A DNA stretch of 64,000 nt from Haloferax prahovense DSM 18310 (GTDB taxonomy: Archaea > Halobacteriota > Halobacteria > Halobacteriales > Haloferacaceae), in contig NZ_AOLG01000012.1 in NCBI RefSeq assembly GCF_000336815.1, forward strand, positions 17,261-81,260, read 5' to 3'. Below are positions 1-7,692 of the stretch, piece after piece. A program made the translations under genes and the position numbers. Below the pieces are notes generated by a model that made no database searches, was not told the DNA's origin, and saw nothing but the letters and a program-made list of their open reading frames with translations. Every line of letters begins with the position of its first letter. The first letter of the stretch is position 1.

Positions 1-121
1 TGAGCGAACGAAGTGGCGAACGGTGTGACGGGATTGAGCGAATCCGGAGGATTCGCGATGTTCGTCGCGGCCGCTGAGCGAACGAAGTGAGCGAAGCGGG
101 CGTGACGGAATTCGAACCTCG
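1..121. repeat. Tandem repeat with truncated tRNA-Arg 3' end copies
   Basis: Two related units begin with TGAGCGAACGAAGTG at positions 1 and 75. Each is followed by a fragment resembling the 3' end of the neighbouring tRNA-Arg as read on the plus strand. Positions 98-118 match tRNA positions 199-219 at 20 of 21 bases, and positions 22-35 hold a shorter, more degenerate match. The copies lie on the 3' side of the minus-strand tRNA, which is where integrative elements leave duplicated tRNA ends. No integrase is visible in the window, so an integration footprint is an inference. Confidence 0.6.
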
Positions 122-198
122 GTCGCTCACTGACGTTCGCTCCCCGATTCGAATCCCGCACGTTGCGTTATCGGACTCGCTCCGCTCGTCACGATAAC

Positions 199-270
199 GG
201 GCGTGACGGGATTCGAACCCGCGATCGAGAGGTTAGGAACCTCTCGCCCTGTCCACTAGGCCACACGCCC
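199..270 (-). tRNA. tRNA-Arg (anticodon CCT)
   Basis: The reverse complement folds into a 72-nt cloverleaf. It has a 7-bp acceptor stem (GGGCGTG/CACGCCC), a 4-bp D stem, a 5-bp anticodon stem AGAGG/CCTCT around the loop TTCCTAA, and a T arm with the loop TTCGAAT. The anticodon is CCT, which reads the arginine codon AGG. No intron is seen and CCA is not encoded. It lies beside the repeat block at 1-121, which contains partial copies of its 3' end. Confidence 0.95.
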
Positions 271-348
271 TACGGCGCAATCTCTCAGGACTGGTCAAAA
301 ATCGCGTGGTTCGCCCTGCGCGGGCAGAAGAGAGAGAGTGAGCTGCGA

Positions 349-627
349 TTAGTTCGACGATTCGGTCGAAGCGGACTCGGTCTCGACCGAGTCAGCCGAA
401 CTCTCGATGGTCGCGTCGTCTTCGTCTTCGTCGTCGCCTTTCATATCCTGCAGCTCGTCCTCGATTTCCTCGCGGCCGCGCTGGAATTCGCCGATGGCCT
501 GCCCGGAGGACCGAGCGAGCTTCGGAATCTTGTTCGCGCCGAACAGCAGGACGACGATGAGCAGAACGACGAGCAGCTCGGGCCCGCCCGGGAGTCCCGG
601 GAACAGTGGGGTGATGGTCTCGAACAT
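349..627 (-). CDS. tatA: Sec-independent protein translocase TatA
   Basis: This 92-residue protein starts MFETITPLFPGLPGGPELLV. It has one N-terminal membrane helix (about residues 14-32), the FGANKIPKLARSSG hinge and amphipathic helix typical of TatA, and an acidic Glu/Asp/Ser-rich tail. It forms the pore-forming part of the twin-arginine translocase, the main export route in haloarchaea, where proteins fold before export. The start at 627 is preferred over an upstream ATG at 654 because a TATA-like CTATAATT on the minus strand lies about 27 nt upstream, which predicts a leaderless transcript. No tatC is adjacent. Confidence 0.93.
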   Translation of the reverse strand: MFETITPLFPGLPGGPELLVVLLIVVLLFGANKIPKLARSSGQAIGEFQRGREEIEDELQDMKGDDEDEDDATIESSADSVETESASTESSN

Positions 628-886
628 CGCTATTTCTGCGTTACCTAGTGGCAATTATAGGCTTTTTGCCTTCTGCGGGTTCTGGAAAGACGGAATATCG
701 GCGTACCGGAACTCCCGCATCGGCCGAATCGACGCGTTTCGGCGCGTAACTCCTACGAAAAACTTGTGGCAGGCTGCCGGACGCGCTTGGCCGTTCCGAT
801 GCGCCGACTGGGTCGGTCCGTCACCACCGGTCCCCTGAATTTCCGACGACGGTGAAATAATGTGTGCGGAGTCGAATGGCACCCGT

Positions 887-1387
887 ATGGTATCAGTCGG
901 CGACGACGCCCCGGACTTCACCGCACCGCTCACCGACATCGACGGCGACATCGAGTCGTTCACGCTCTCCGAAAACCTCGACGACGCGCCCATCGTCCTC
1001 GCGTTCTTCCCCGCGGCCTTCACCGGCACGTGCACCACCGAGATGTGCACCTTCCGCGACCAGATGGCCAACTTCGAGGACGTCGGCGCGACGGTGTACG
1101 GCATCAGCATCGACACGCCGTTCACGCTGACGGAGTTCGCCGAGCAGAACGGACTCAACTTCGGCCTCATCAGCGACACGAACCGCGAACTCGTCGACGC
1201 CTACGACGTGGCGATGGACTTCGCGAGCCTCGGCGTCAACCGCGTGGCGAAGCGCGCGGTGTTCGTCGTCGACGGAGACGGCGAAGTCACCTACGCGTGG
1301 GTCAGCGACGACCCCGGCGTCGAACCCGACTACGACGCGGTCGAGGCCGCCGCCGCGAAGCTCGAAGAACCGACCGAGGCCGCGTAG
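887..1387 (+). CDS. Peroxiredoxin (AhpC/TSA, Bcp-type)
   Basis: This 166-residue thioredoxin-fold protein reduces hydrogen peroxide and organic hydroperoxides in the cytoplasm. The peroxidatic cysteine is in FTGTCTTEMC (Cys49 counted from MVSV), with a second cysteine five residues on at Cys54, as in some bacterioferritin-comigratory/2-Cys families. The later arginine in NRVAKRAVFVVD fits the conserved active-site region. An upstream ATG at 860 is in frame, but an AAATAA element near 853-858 places the predicted transcript start at the ATG at 887. It appears monocistronic, between tatA (divergent) and an HD-domain gene. Confidence 0.9.
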   Translation: MVSVGDDAPDFTAPLTDIDGDIESFTLSENLDDAPIVLAFFPAAFTGTCTTEMCTFRDQMANFEDVGATVYGISIDTPFTLTEFAEQNGLNFGLISDTNRELVDAYDVAMDFASLGVNRVAKRAVFVVDGDGEVTYAWVSDDPGVEPDYDAVEAAAAKLEEPTEAA

Positions 1388-1468
1388 GCTCCCCCCGCCA
1401 CGCGACGCGTTAGCGCACCTGATTCGGAGCCCAAGTTCTTTTCTCTCCGTGCGACCACCTTGCGGGTC

Positions 1469-2281
1469 ATGAGCGATACCGAAGACACCCTGAACGGCGG
1501 CCGCGTCTACGACCCCGAGGCGGACCACGCCTTCCCCGACGAGAAGCTCAACGAGGTGCTCCCCGCGCTCCTCGAAGACGAGGAAGTGACGACGCTCCTC
1601 GAAGCGCAGAACGTGAACGCGGTGACGCGCAAGGGCTACAACGACCACGGCCCGAAGCACATCGAAATCGTCCGCAACCGCGCGCTTCGGCTGTACGACC
1701 TGCTCAAGGCCGGCGACTGCGAGTTCAACGGCGCGGCCGAGCAGGGACTCGCCGAGGCCGACGAAGCGGTCATCATCGCCCTCGCGGCGCAACTGCACGA
1801 CATCGGTCACATCGTCCACCGCGACAACCACGCGTACTACTCCATTCCGCTCGCGTCGGACGTGCTCGACCGCTTCCTCCCCGAGTTCTACGGCCTCGCC
1901 GACGCGGTCCGAATCAAAGCGGAAGTCCTCCACGCCATCCTCTGTCACCACCGCGAGGAGGACCCGCTCACGCTCGAAGCCGGCGTCATCCGCGTCGCCG
2001 ACGCGCTCGACATGGAACGCGGCCGCTCGCGCATCCCCTACGAGAAGGGCGGCCGCGGCATCAACACGCTCTCCAGCCGCGCCATCAACAACGTCGTCCT
2101 GAAGCCCGGCGAAGAGTCGCCGGTCCTCGTCGAAATCGAGATGGTGAACGCCGCGGGCGTCTATCAGGTCGACAACCTCCTGAAGGCGAAACTCGACGGC
2201 TCCGGCCTCGAAGACCACGTCCGCATCGTCGCGGTCAACACGAAGTCCGAAGACAGGCTCGTCGAGCGCATCGAACTCTAA
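1469..2281 (+). CDS. HD-domain metal-dependent phosphohydrolase
   Basis: This 270-residue protein has the HD-superfamily signatures. H..(HGPKH) occurs at about residue 62, LHDIGHIVHRD at about 110, a CHHREE segment at about 155, and a later VADALDMERGRSR motif. Such proteins hydrolyse phosphate esters or nucleotides with bound divalent metal, but the substrate cannot be read from sequence. The ATG at 1469 (MSDTEDTL) is preferred over an in-frame TTG at 1460. It is probably a single-gene unit, convergent with the mscS gene. Confidence 0.85.
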   Translation: MSDTEDTLNGGRVYDPEADHAFPDEKLNEVLPALLEDEEVTTLLEAQNVNAVTRKGYNDHGPKHIEIVRNRALRLYDLLKAGDCEFNGAAEQGLAEADEAVIIALAAQLHDIGHIVHRDNHAYYSIPLASDVLDRFLPEFYGLADAVRIKAEVLHAILCHHREEDPLTLEAGVIRVADALDMERGRSRIPYEKGGRGINTLSSRAINNVVLKPGEESPVLVEIEMVNAAGVYQVDNLLKAKLDGSGLEDHVRIVAVNTKSEDRLVERIEL

Positions 2282-2371
2282 GCGGCGCGTCGGGAGTCAA
2301 AAAATCCGAGTCGTCCGCACGGGCGACCGCCGCGGGTGAGTCCCGCAGTCGGCACCGGTTCGGTTCTCTCC

Positions 2372-3280
2372 TCAGTCGTTCGACTGCGCGAGGCGCTCCG
2401 CGCCGCCGACCGAGAGTTCGCCGCTGAGGGTGCGGTTCGGGTAGGGGATGTCGATTCCCTCCTCGTCGAACCGCTCTTTGACGGCGGTAACGTACTCGCC
2501 GCGGGTCTTCACGAAGTCGGCGCGGCTGGGCTGGGAAATCCAGATGCGCGACTTGAGCGTGACCGACGAGTCGCCGAGTTCGGTCAGTCTGACCGACGGC
2601 TCGGGCGTCGTCATGATTCCCTCGTGGTTTTCAGCCTCGTCGAGGATGATGTCGGTCGCCTGCTGGATGTCGTCGTCGTAGCCGATGCCGAACGGCACCT
2701 GCAGGCGGAGTTTGTCCTTCGCGACGGGGTTCTTGATGACGCCGTCGGTGAGCTGCGAGTTCGGCACAGTGAGCAGTTCGTTGTCGAAGGTACGAACGCG
2801 CGTCACGCGGAAGGAGATGTCCTCGACGACGCCGGAGTTGTCGTCCCATTCAATCCAGTCGTTGATGCGGAACGGCTTGTCGGTGAAGATGAAGATGCCG
2901 GCGACGAAGTTGGCGATGACGTCCTGCATCGCGAAGCCGATAGCGAGCGTCGCGGCCGCGCCGATGGTGGCGAGCGACTGCAGGATGTTGCCGAGGCCGG
3001 CGAACGCGAACCCCGCTCCGAGGGCGACGAACGCCACGACGAGGGTCGCGATTTTCATCAGGGGCTTTTTGGCGTGTTCCTCCGCGCCGCGTCGGTCGAG
3101 GACGCGGTTGAGCGCGGACGACACGACCGCCTTGCCGACGATGTAGACGACGACAAAGCCGAGAACGAGGCCCAGGAGCGTCCCGAGCGTCTCGGCGTAC
3201 GGAACGTTCTGCTGGGTGAGGAGTCGACCGATAGCGCCGCCGTCACCCTGCAGTTGGAGCGGGAGTGCGAGCGCGTTCAT
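2372..3280 (-). CDS. MscS family small-conductance mechanosensitive channel
   Basis: This 302-residue membrane protein has about three N-terminal helices, followed by the pore-lining TM3 and beta domain of MscS (ATLAIGFAMQDVIANFVAGI and FRINDWIEWDDNSGVVEDI). It also has the conserved VPNSQL and IKNP segments. Such channels open under membrane tension and release solutes during hypo-osmotic shock, a key need in a halophile. The start codon overlaps the end of the YhbY gene by 4 nt (ATGA), so translation is probably coupled. A second MscS homologue lies at 60660-61874. Confidence 0.92.
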   Translation of the reverse strand: MNALALPLQLQGDGGAIGRLLTQQNVPYAETLGTLLGLVLGFVVVYIVGKAVVSSALNRVLDRRGAEEHAKKPLMKIATLVVAFVALGAGFAFAGLGNILQSLATIGAAATLAIGFAMQDVIANFVAGIFIFTDKPFRINDWIEWDDNSGVVEDISFRVTRVRTFDNELLTVPNSQLTDGVIKNPVAKDKLRLQVPFGIGYDDDIQQATDIILDEAENHEGIMTTPEPSVRLTELGDSSVTLKSRIWISQPSRADFVKTRGEYVTAVKERFDEEGIDIPYPNRTLSGELSVGGAERLAQSND

Positions 3281-3525
3281 CGGTGGTAGACCGCGGTCTT
3301 CCCCCTCGTCTCTATCAGTTCGGCGTTCACCCGGTCTGCGAGGTCTGCGGCCGCCTCGTCAACCGTCGTGCCGCCGAGCGCCGCCCGGAGGAACTTCGCT
3401 TTCACGAGGTTCCGGTCGGCCAGTTGGTCGTTGAGTTCGCCGACCACCGCTTCGATTCCGCTCTTACCCACCCAGACGGTCACGTCGACGTCGTGGGCCT
3501 CCTTTCGCAGCTCCTGCGTGTTCAT
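3277..3525 (-). CDS. YhbY/CRM-domain RNA-binding protein
   Basis: This 82-residue protein is a single CRM (YhbY-like) domain. It begins with a helix (NTQELRKEAHDVD) and carries the typical VWVGKSGIEAVVGELNDQL stretch (GKxG loop) and a terminal IETRGKTAVYHR strand. Bacterial YhbY binds pre-50S ribosomal particles, so a role in ribosome or RNA maturation is inferred. It overlaps mscS by 4 nt and lies 111 nt downstream of the RNase P protein gene on the same strand, a context that fits RNA processing. Confidence 0.88.
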   Translation of the reverse strand: MNTQELRKEAHDVDVTVWVGKSGIEAVVGELNDQLADRNLVKAKFLRAALGGTTVDEAAADLADRVNAELIETRGKTAVYHR

Positions 3526-3636
3526 GTGTGGCCTCCACTATGTGCCGGAGGGCTTCAATAGTAAGGCTTTGGCGGCCGTTTGGTTGTCGTACACACGCGA
3601 GAACGGGGCGATACTGCCGGAATCGCCGGCGGGCGG

Positions 3637-3912
3637 TCAGTACGGATAGCGTTTCGTCGCCCCGCAGTCGCATCTGACGACGACGCGGCCGCCGGCGCGG
3701 GTCCGGACGCGGGCGTTGACGCCGGGACGGAGGTAGGCGTCGCAGTCGTCGCAGGTGAACCGGCGGAACGCCTTCGGGAGGCCGCAGCGGTTCCGCTCTG
3801 CGACCCGGCGGGCGAGGCGGACGTACTCGCGGGCGCGCTCGTGGTCGCGGTCGCTCGCCGCCTCACGGGCGAGGTCGTGGAGTCGGTCGATGCGCTCCTC
3901 CGCGATGTTCAT
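3637..3912 (-). CDS. rnp4: Ribonuclease P protein component 4 (Rpp21/Rpr2)
   Basis: This 91-residue protein has an N-terminal helical region (MNIAEERIDRLHDLAREAA) rich in Arg and Glu. It is followed by the zinc-ribbon of Rpr2/Rpp21, with CDDC near residue 54 and CDCGATKRYPY at the C-terminus. It is a protein subunit of archaeal RNase P, which removes tRNA 5' leaders, and usually pairs with component 1. The start at 3912 is chosen because the nine extra codons upstream do not match the family. It sits upstream of yhbY on the minus strand. Confidence 0.93.
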   Translation of the reverse strand: MNIAEERIDRLHDLAREAASDRDHERAREYVRLARRVAERNRCGLPKAFRRFTCDDCDAYLRPGVNARVRTRAGGRVVVRCDCGATKRYPY

Positions 3913-4007
3913 ACACGTTCGGGCGAGCGGCCCGGACAAAGACGTTCCGAACCGCGACGCGGAGCCGAAGCCGGTAACGTGAAACCTCGGCCGGAAAAAC
4001 GGCGACT

Positions 4008-5069
4008 GTGCGCGTCCTGAACTACCTCGAGTTCGCCTCGCAACTCGAACGCAGCGGCATCGGCACCGCCACCGACCAGCAGCGGGCGGCCCTCGCCACG
4101 ACCGACGTGGAGGTCGTCACCTCCCCGTGGCCCGAGTCGGCCGCCGCGGGTGCCGTGGGCCTCCTGCGGGGCGACGGGGTCGTCCGCGACCACGACGTGG
4201 CCCACTGCAACCTCATCGGCCCCGGGTCGCTCGCCGTGGCCAGACACGCCAAACGGAACGACATCCCGCTCGTGCTCCACTCGCACGTCACCCGCGAGGA
4301 CTTCGCCGAGAGCTTCCGCGGGTCGACCGCGGTCGCCCCCGCCCTCGGAAAGTACCTCAAGTGGTTCTACTCGCAGGCAGACGTGGTGCTCTGTCCCTCC
4401 GAGTACACGAAGCGAACCCTCGAATCCTACCCGGTTGACGCGCCGATTCGACCGATTTCGAACGGCGTCGACACCGACGCACTCGACGGGTTCGAGGAGC
4501 TCCGCGAGGAGTACAGAGCCGAGTACGACCTCGACGGCATGACCGTCTTCACCGTCGGCAACGTCTTCGAGCGCAAGGGCCTCACGACGTTCTGTACGCT
4601 CGCCCAGGAGACCGACTACGACTTCGCGTGGTTCGGCCCCTACGACACCGGGCCGCACGCCTCGAAGAAGGTGCGATACTGGGTCGAAAACGCCCCGGAG
4701 AACGTCACATTCTCCGGGTGGATAGACGACATCCGCGGCGCGTTCGGCGCGGGCGACGTCTACCTCTTCGCGACGAAAAACGAGAATCAGGGCATCGCCG
4801 TCCTCGAGGCGATGGCCTGCGGGAAGGCGGTCGTCCTCCGCGACATCCCGGTGTTCGAGGAGTTCTACACCCACGGCCACGACTGCCTGAAGTGTTCGAC
4901 CGACGCGGAGTTCCGCCGGGCGCTCGACCTGCTCGCCCGCGACCCCGACCTCCGGCGGCGACTCGGCGAGAACGCCCGCGAGACGGCCGCCGAACACAGC
5001 CTCGACCGCGTCGGCGACAGGCTCGTCGAGACGTACGAGGACGCGCTGTCCGGACGACTCGAAGGCTGA
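4008..5069 (+). CDS. GT4-family glycosyltransferase
   Basis: This 353-residue protein starts at GTG and has a two-Rossmann GT-B fold. The N-terminal half holds the acceptor side (DVAHCNLIGPGSLAVARH, LVLHSHVT). The C-terminal half holds the donor site, with SNGVDTD, FTVGNVFERKGL and the E-x7-E motif region ENQGIAVLEAMACGKAVV of GT4 retaining enzymes. It transfers a sugar from a nucleotide- or dolichol-activated donor, but acceptor and donor are unknown. A second GT4 gene follows 126 nt downstream, so the two may act on the same glycolipid or glycan. Confidence 0.88.
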   Translation: MRVLNYLEFASQLERSGIGTATDQQRAALATTDVEVVTSPWPESAAAGAVGLLRGDGVVRDHDVAHCNLIGPGSLAVARHAKRNDIPLVLHSHVTREDFAESFRGSTAVAPALGKYLKWFYSQADVVLCPSEYTKRTLESYPVDAPIRPISNGVDTDALDGFEELREEYRAEYDLDGMTVFTVGNVFERKGLTTFCTLAQETDYDFAWFGPYDTGPHASKKVRYWVENAPENVTFSGWIDDIRGAFGAGDVYLFATKNENQGIAVLEAMACGKAVVLRDIPVFEEFYTHGHDCLKCSTDAEFRRALDLLARDPDLRRRLGENARETAAEHSLDRVGDRLVETYEDALSGRLEG

Positions 5070-5195
5070 GTGGCCGACTCTCGTCCGGCGACTCTCGTTG
5101 GCCGACCCCCGGGAGGCTGCCGATTGATTCGGTAACACACGACAGTCCAGCGGGAAGTCACAACGGTTTATCCCGTCGGGGTCGCACGAACGGCC

Positions 5196-6302
5196 ATGCA
5201 GTCGGTCGCCGCGTTCACCGACACGTACCTACCGACCGTCAACGGCGTCACCTACACGATTCAGACGTGGCGCGAGCGGTGGCACCGCCGCGGCGGCCGC
5301 ATGGACGTGGTGTTCCCGGCGGACGACGACTACGACCCCGAGCCCGGCGAGTACGGCGTCCGAAGCCTTCCCTTCCCGTTCTACGAGGGGATTCGAATCG
5401 GCGCGCCACGGATTCCGGGGGCCGTCGACGACGTCGACGTGGTCCACGCCCACACCCCGTTCGGCCTCGGACTGGCCGGCCTCCGACTCGCCCGCCGGCG
5501 CGACCTCCCGCTCGTGGCGACCTACCACACCCCGACCGGCGAGTACGCCGAGTACCTCAGCTCCGTCGGCGCTATCGAGCGCGGCGTCGAGCGCACCGCC
5601 GAGCGGTACGAGCGGTGGTTCTTCGACCGCGCCGACGCGGTCATCGTCCCGAGCGAGGACGCCGAGCGCCGCCTCGTCGACGAGGTCGGCGTCGAGGCCG
5701 AAATCGTCGTCCTCTCGAACGGCATCGACGTGGAGCGGTTCGAACCCGTCGAGGGCGACGACTTCCGCCGCCGCTACGACCTCGGCGACGGCCCGCTCAT
5801 CGGTTACACGGGCCGCCACGGCTACGAGAAGCGTCTCGACGAACTCGTCCGGGCCGCGGCCGACCTCGACGCGACGCTCGTCTTCGGCGGCGACGGCCCC
5901 GCCCGCGACGAGCTGTCAGCCCTCGCCGACGACCTCGGCGTGGACGCACACTTCCTCGGCTTTCTCGACCGCGAGGAACTGCCGGCGTTCTACTCCGCGC
6001 TCGACGTGTTCTGTTTTCCGAGCCCCGTCGAGACGCAGGGGCTCGTCGCGCTGGAGGCCAACGCCTGCGGGACGCCCGTCGTCGGCGTCAACGAGGGCGC
6101 ACTTGAGAACACCGTCCTCGACGGCGTGACCGGCTACCACTACGAGTCCGGCGATTTAGACGGGTTCCGGCGCGGAATCCGGCGGGCGCTGGCGGAGCGC
6201 GAGGAGCTCAGCGCGCGGTGTCTCGACCGCCGTGACGAGGTGAGCGTCGACCGGTCTGTCGACCGACTCGCCGCGCTCTACGACCGGTTGGCATCGGAAT
6301 AA
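5196..6302 (+). CDS. GT4-family glycosyltransferase
   Basis: This 368-residue GT-B enzyme resembles the mannosyl/diacylglycerol glycosyltransferase branch of GT4. Visible motifs are FTDTYLPTVNGV at the N-terminus, VVHAHTPFGLGLAG, YHTPTGEYAEYL, LSNGIDVERF, GYTGRHGYEKRLDELV, and the donor-site segment SPVETQGLVALEANACGTPVV. A TTTATCC element about 30 nt before the ATG predicts a leaderless transcript. Its substrate may be a membrane glycolipid, by family resemblance only. It is followed by an A/T-run and a converging gene. Confidence 0.88.
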   Translation: MQSVAAFTDTYLPTVNGVTYTIQTWRERWHRRGGRMDVVFPADDDYDPEPGEYGVRSLPFPFYEGIRIGAPRIPGAVDDVDVVHAHTPFGLGLAGLRLARRRDLPLVATYHTPTGEYAEYLSSVGAIERGVERTAERYERWFFDRADAVIVPSEDAERRLVDEVGVEAEIVVLSNGIDVERFEPVEGDDFRRRYDLGDGPLIGYTGRHGYEKRLDELVRAAADLDATLVFGGDGPARDELSALADDLGVDAHFLGFLDREELPAFYSALDVFCFPSPVETQGLVALEANACGTPVVGVNEGALENTVLDGVTGYHYESGDLDGFRRGIRRALAEREELSARCLDRRDEVSVDRSVDRLAALYDRLASE

Positions 6303-6309
6303 AAAAACA
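6301..6309 (-). terminator. Poly-T terminator for the minus-strand GGM-repeat gene
   Basis: The plus strand reads TAAAAAAAC, giving a run of seven T on the minus strand about 25 nt after the stop of the 6333-6761 gene. Oligo-T runs are the usual termination signal in archaea. The run overlaps the stop codon of the converging glycosyltransferase. Confidence 0.55.
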
Positions 6310-6332
6310 GCGAGACCGACTGCGAAACCGCG

Positions 6333-6761
6333 TTAGTCGCGACCTTCGAGCGCGTCAGCGATGCGGCGCAGTTCGCGGTTCACGTCGCGGACCTCGTCGC
6401 GGAGCTGTCGGACCTCCCGGACGAGCTGTTCGTCGTTTCCGCTCCCCTGCTCGGGGTCGCGCGGGCCGCCGCCCATACTTCCGGGACCGCCGCCCATGCC
6501 GCCGCCGCCGCCCATGCCGCCGGGGCCGCCGCCGCCCATCATGCCGCTCATCATCTGCGCGAACGGGTTGCCGCCGCCGCCCATGCCGCCGGGGCCGCCG
6601 CCGCCCATCATCTCTTCGGGGTCGGGACGCTCGCCTTCCTCGCGCTCTTTCTCGCGGCGCTGTCGAATCTCTTCGACCCGCTCGCGGAACGACTTCTCTT
6701 CTTCGCCGTCGTCGCCCTCGCCGGGCGTCTGCGTCTCGTCTGCGGGTTCGTCGTCAGCCAT
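6333..6761 (-). CDS. Gly/Met-rich (GGM-repeat) protein with terminal coiled coil
   Basis: This 142-residue protein has three parts. The first is an acidic N-terminus with a charged helix (FRERVEEIRQRREKEREEGE). A central low-complexity block (about residues 50-100) consists of GGGGPGGMGGGG and MMSGMM units. The C-terminal helix (EQLVREVRQLRDEVRDVNRE) has heptad spacing that suggests a coiled coil. I do not recognise a catalytic domain. The GGM repeats recall the flexible C-terminal tails of group I and II chaperonins, but that is similarity of composition only. The block contains a 42-nt direct DNA repeat. Confidence 0.75.
   Translation of the reverse strand: MADDEPADETQTPGEGDDGEEEKSFRERVEEIRQRREKEREEGERPDPEEMMGGGGPGGMGGGGNPFAQMMSGMMGGGGPGGMGGGGGMGGGPGSMGGGPRDPEQGSGNDEQLVREVRQLRDEVRDVNRELRRIADALEGRD
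6501..6611. repeat. 42-nt perfect direct repeat inside the GGM-repeat gene
   Basis: Positions 6501-6542 and 6570-6611 are identical over 42 nt, separated by 27 nt. They encode the repeated GGGGPGGMGGGG blocks. Such a perfect repeat can expand or contract by slippage or recombination. Confidence 0.9.
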
Positions 6762-6821
6762 GAGAGCGAATTGGCCGTCCTCCCGGAAAGTGCTGACGGT
6801 CTCTGAGAAGCGTGCCGTCGC

Positions 6822-7568
6822 TCACCCGAACGCGCCGAGGCTCGACTGGAGGTCGCGGTCGGTCCCGCCGTCGCCGAGTTCGTGGCCGACGAGGTCGCGC
6901 ATGTCGACCGCGTAGGTCGTCCCGCGGTGGTCGAGGACGAGCACGCGCCCCTTCACGCCGCGGACCGTTCCCGTGGCGACGGTCTCGGCGACAGGCGAGC
7001 CGGCGAGGTCGAGACCGTAGTCGAACGCGAACGTCTCGATGGGGTCGAACTGGGCGACGAGGGCGTCCCACGCCGCGGCGTCGACCGCCCGGCCGAACCC
7101 CTCGATTTTGGTCGGGACGCGGATTCGGTCCGGAATCTCGGTCGCCAGTTCGGCCTCGTACTCGCGGGCGACGCGACCGTCGGAGAACGTTCGGATGTGG
7201 GCCCCGCGGTCCGCGCCCTGCTCGCGCAGGCGGGTGTCGAGTCGCCACTCGCGGGTGACGCCGACTTTGAACGTGTCGGGGGCGAACGCGGCGAGGTAGA
7301 CCGCGTGGTCCTCGTCGCAGTCCATCTCGTCTTTCAGACACGTCCCGGTACACTTCGCGCAGACCCACGTGTGGCGGTGGTCCGGGCAGTAGGGCGCGCG
7401 GTCGTTGTCGCAGGCGACGTGTCGGTCGTCGTGGATGGTGCCCGCGCAGTGTCGCTCGCCGAGGCGGTAGTCGAGTTCGGTGCCGGGGTCGAGCGCGACC
7501 GAGTCGATGCCGCCGCTCGCGCTCACGAACAGCGCGGGGGTTCCGGTATCGTAGCCGACGACCTGCAC
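6822..7568 (-). CDS. DUF2797 family protein
   Basis: This 248-residue protein starts at GTG (MQVVGYDTGTPALFV). It carries a cysteine/histidine-rich middle, RHCAGTIH (about residue 40), CDNDRAPYCPDHRH and WVCAKCTGTCLKDEMDCDEDH (about residues 68-88), which suggests zinc binding. A segment AVYLAAFAPDTFKVGVTRE follows and resembles a GIY-YIG-like strand pattern (VYL...KVGVT). This layout matches DUF2797, whose function is not established. It is probably cytoplasmic and separate from its neighbours. Confidence 0.75.
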   Translation of the reverse strand: MQVVGYDTGTPALFVSASGGIDSVALDPGTELDYRLGERHCAGTIHDDRHVACDNDRAPYCPDHRHTWVCAKCTGTCLKDEMDCDEDHAVYLAAFAPDTFKVGVTREWRLDTRLREQGADRGAHIRTFSDGRVAREYEAELATEIPDRIRVPTKIEGFGRAVDAAAWDALVAQFDPIETFAFDYGLDLAGSPVAETVATGTVRGVKGRVLVLDHRGTTYAVDMRDLVGHELGDGGTDRDLQSSLGAFG

Positions 7569-7692
7569 GCTCCGGGGTAGGGAGTCGCGGTAGAAAGGTG
7601 GCTCGCTCCGGGGGCGAACTGCGAGGCCTGCCGGGCGTCGCCCCGCGGTGTCGGTGTTGGTCGCGGCTGTCCGTCGCGGTTATCGGCAGTCG

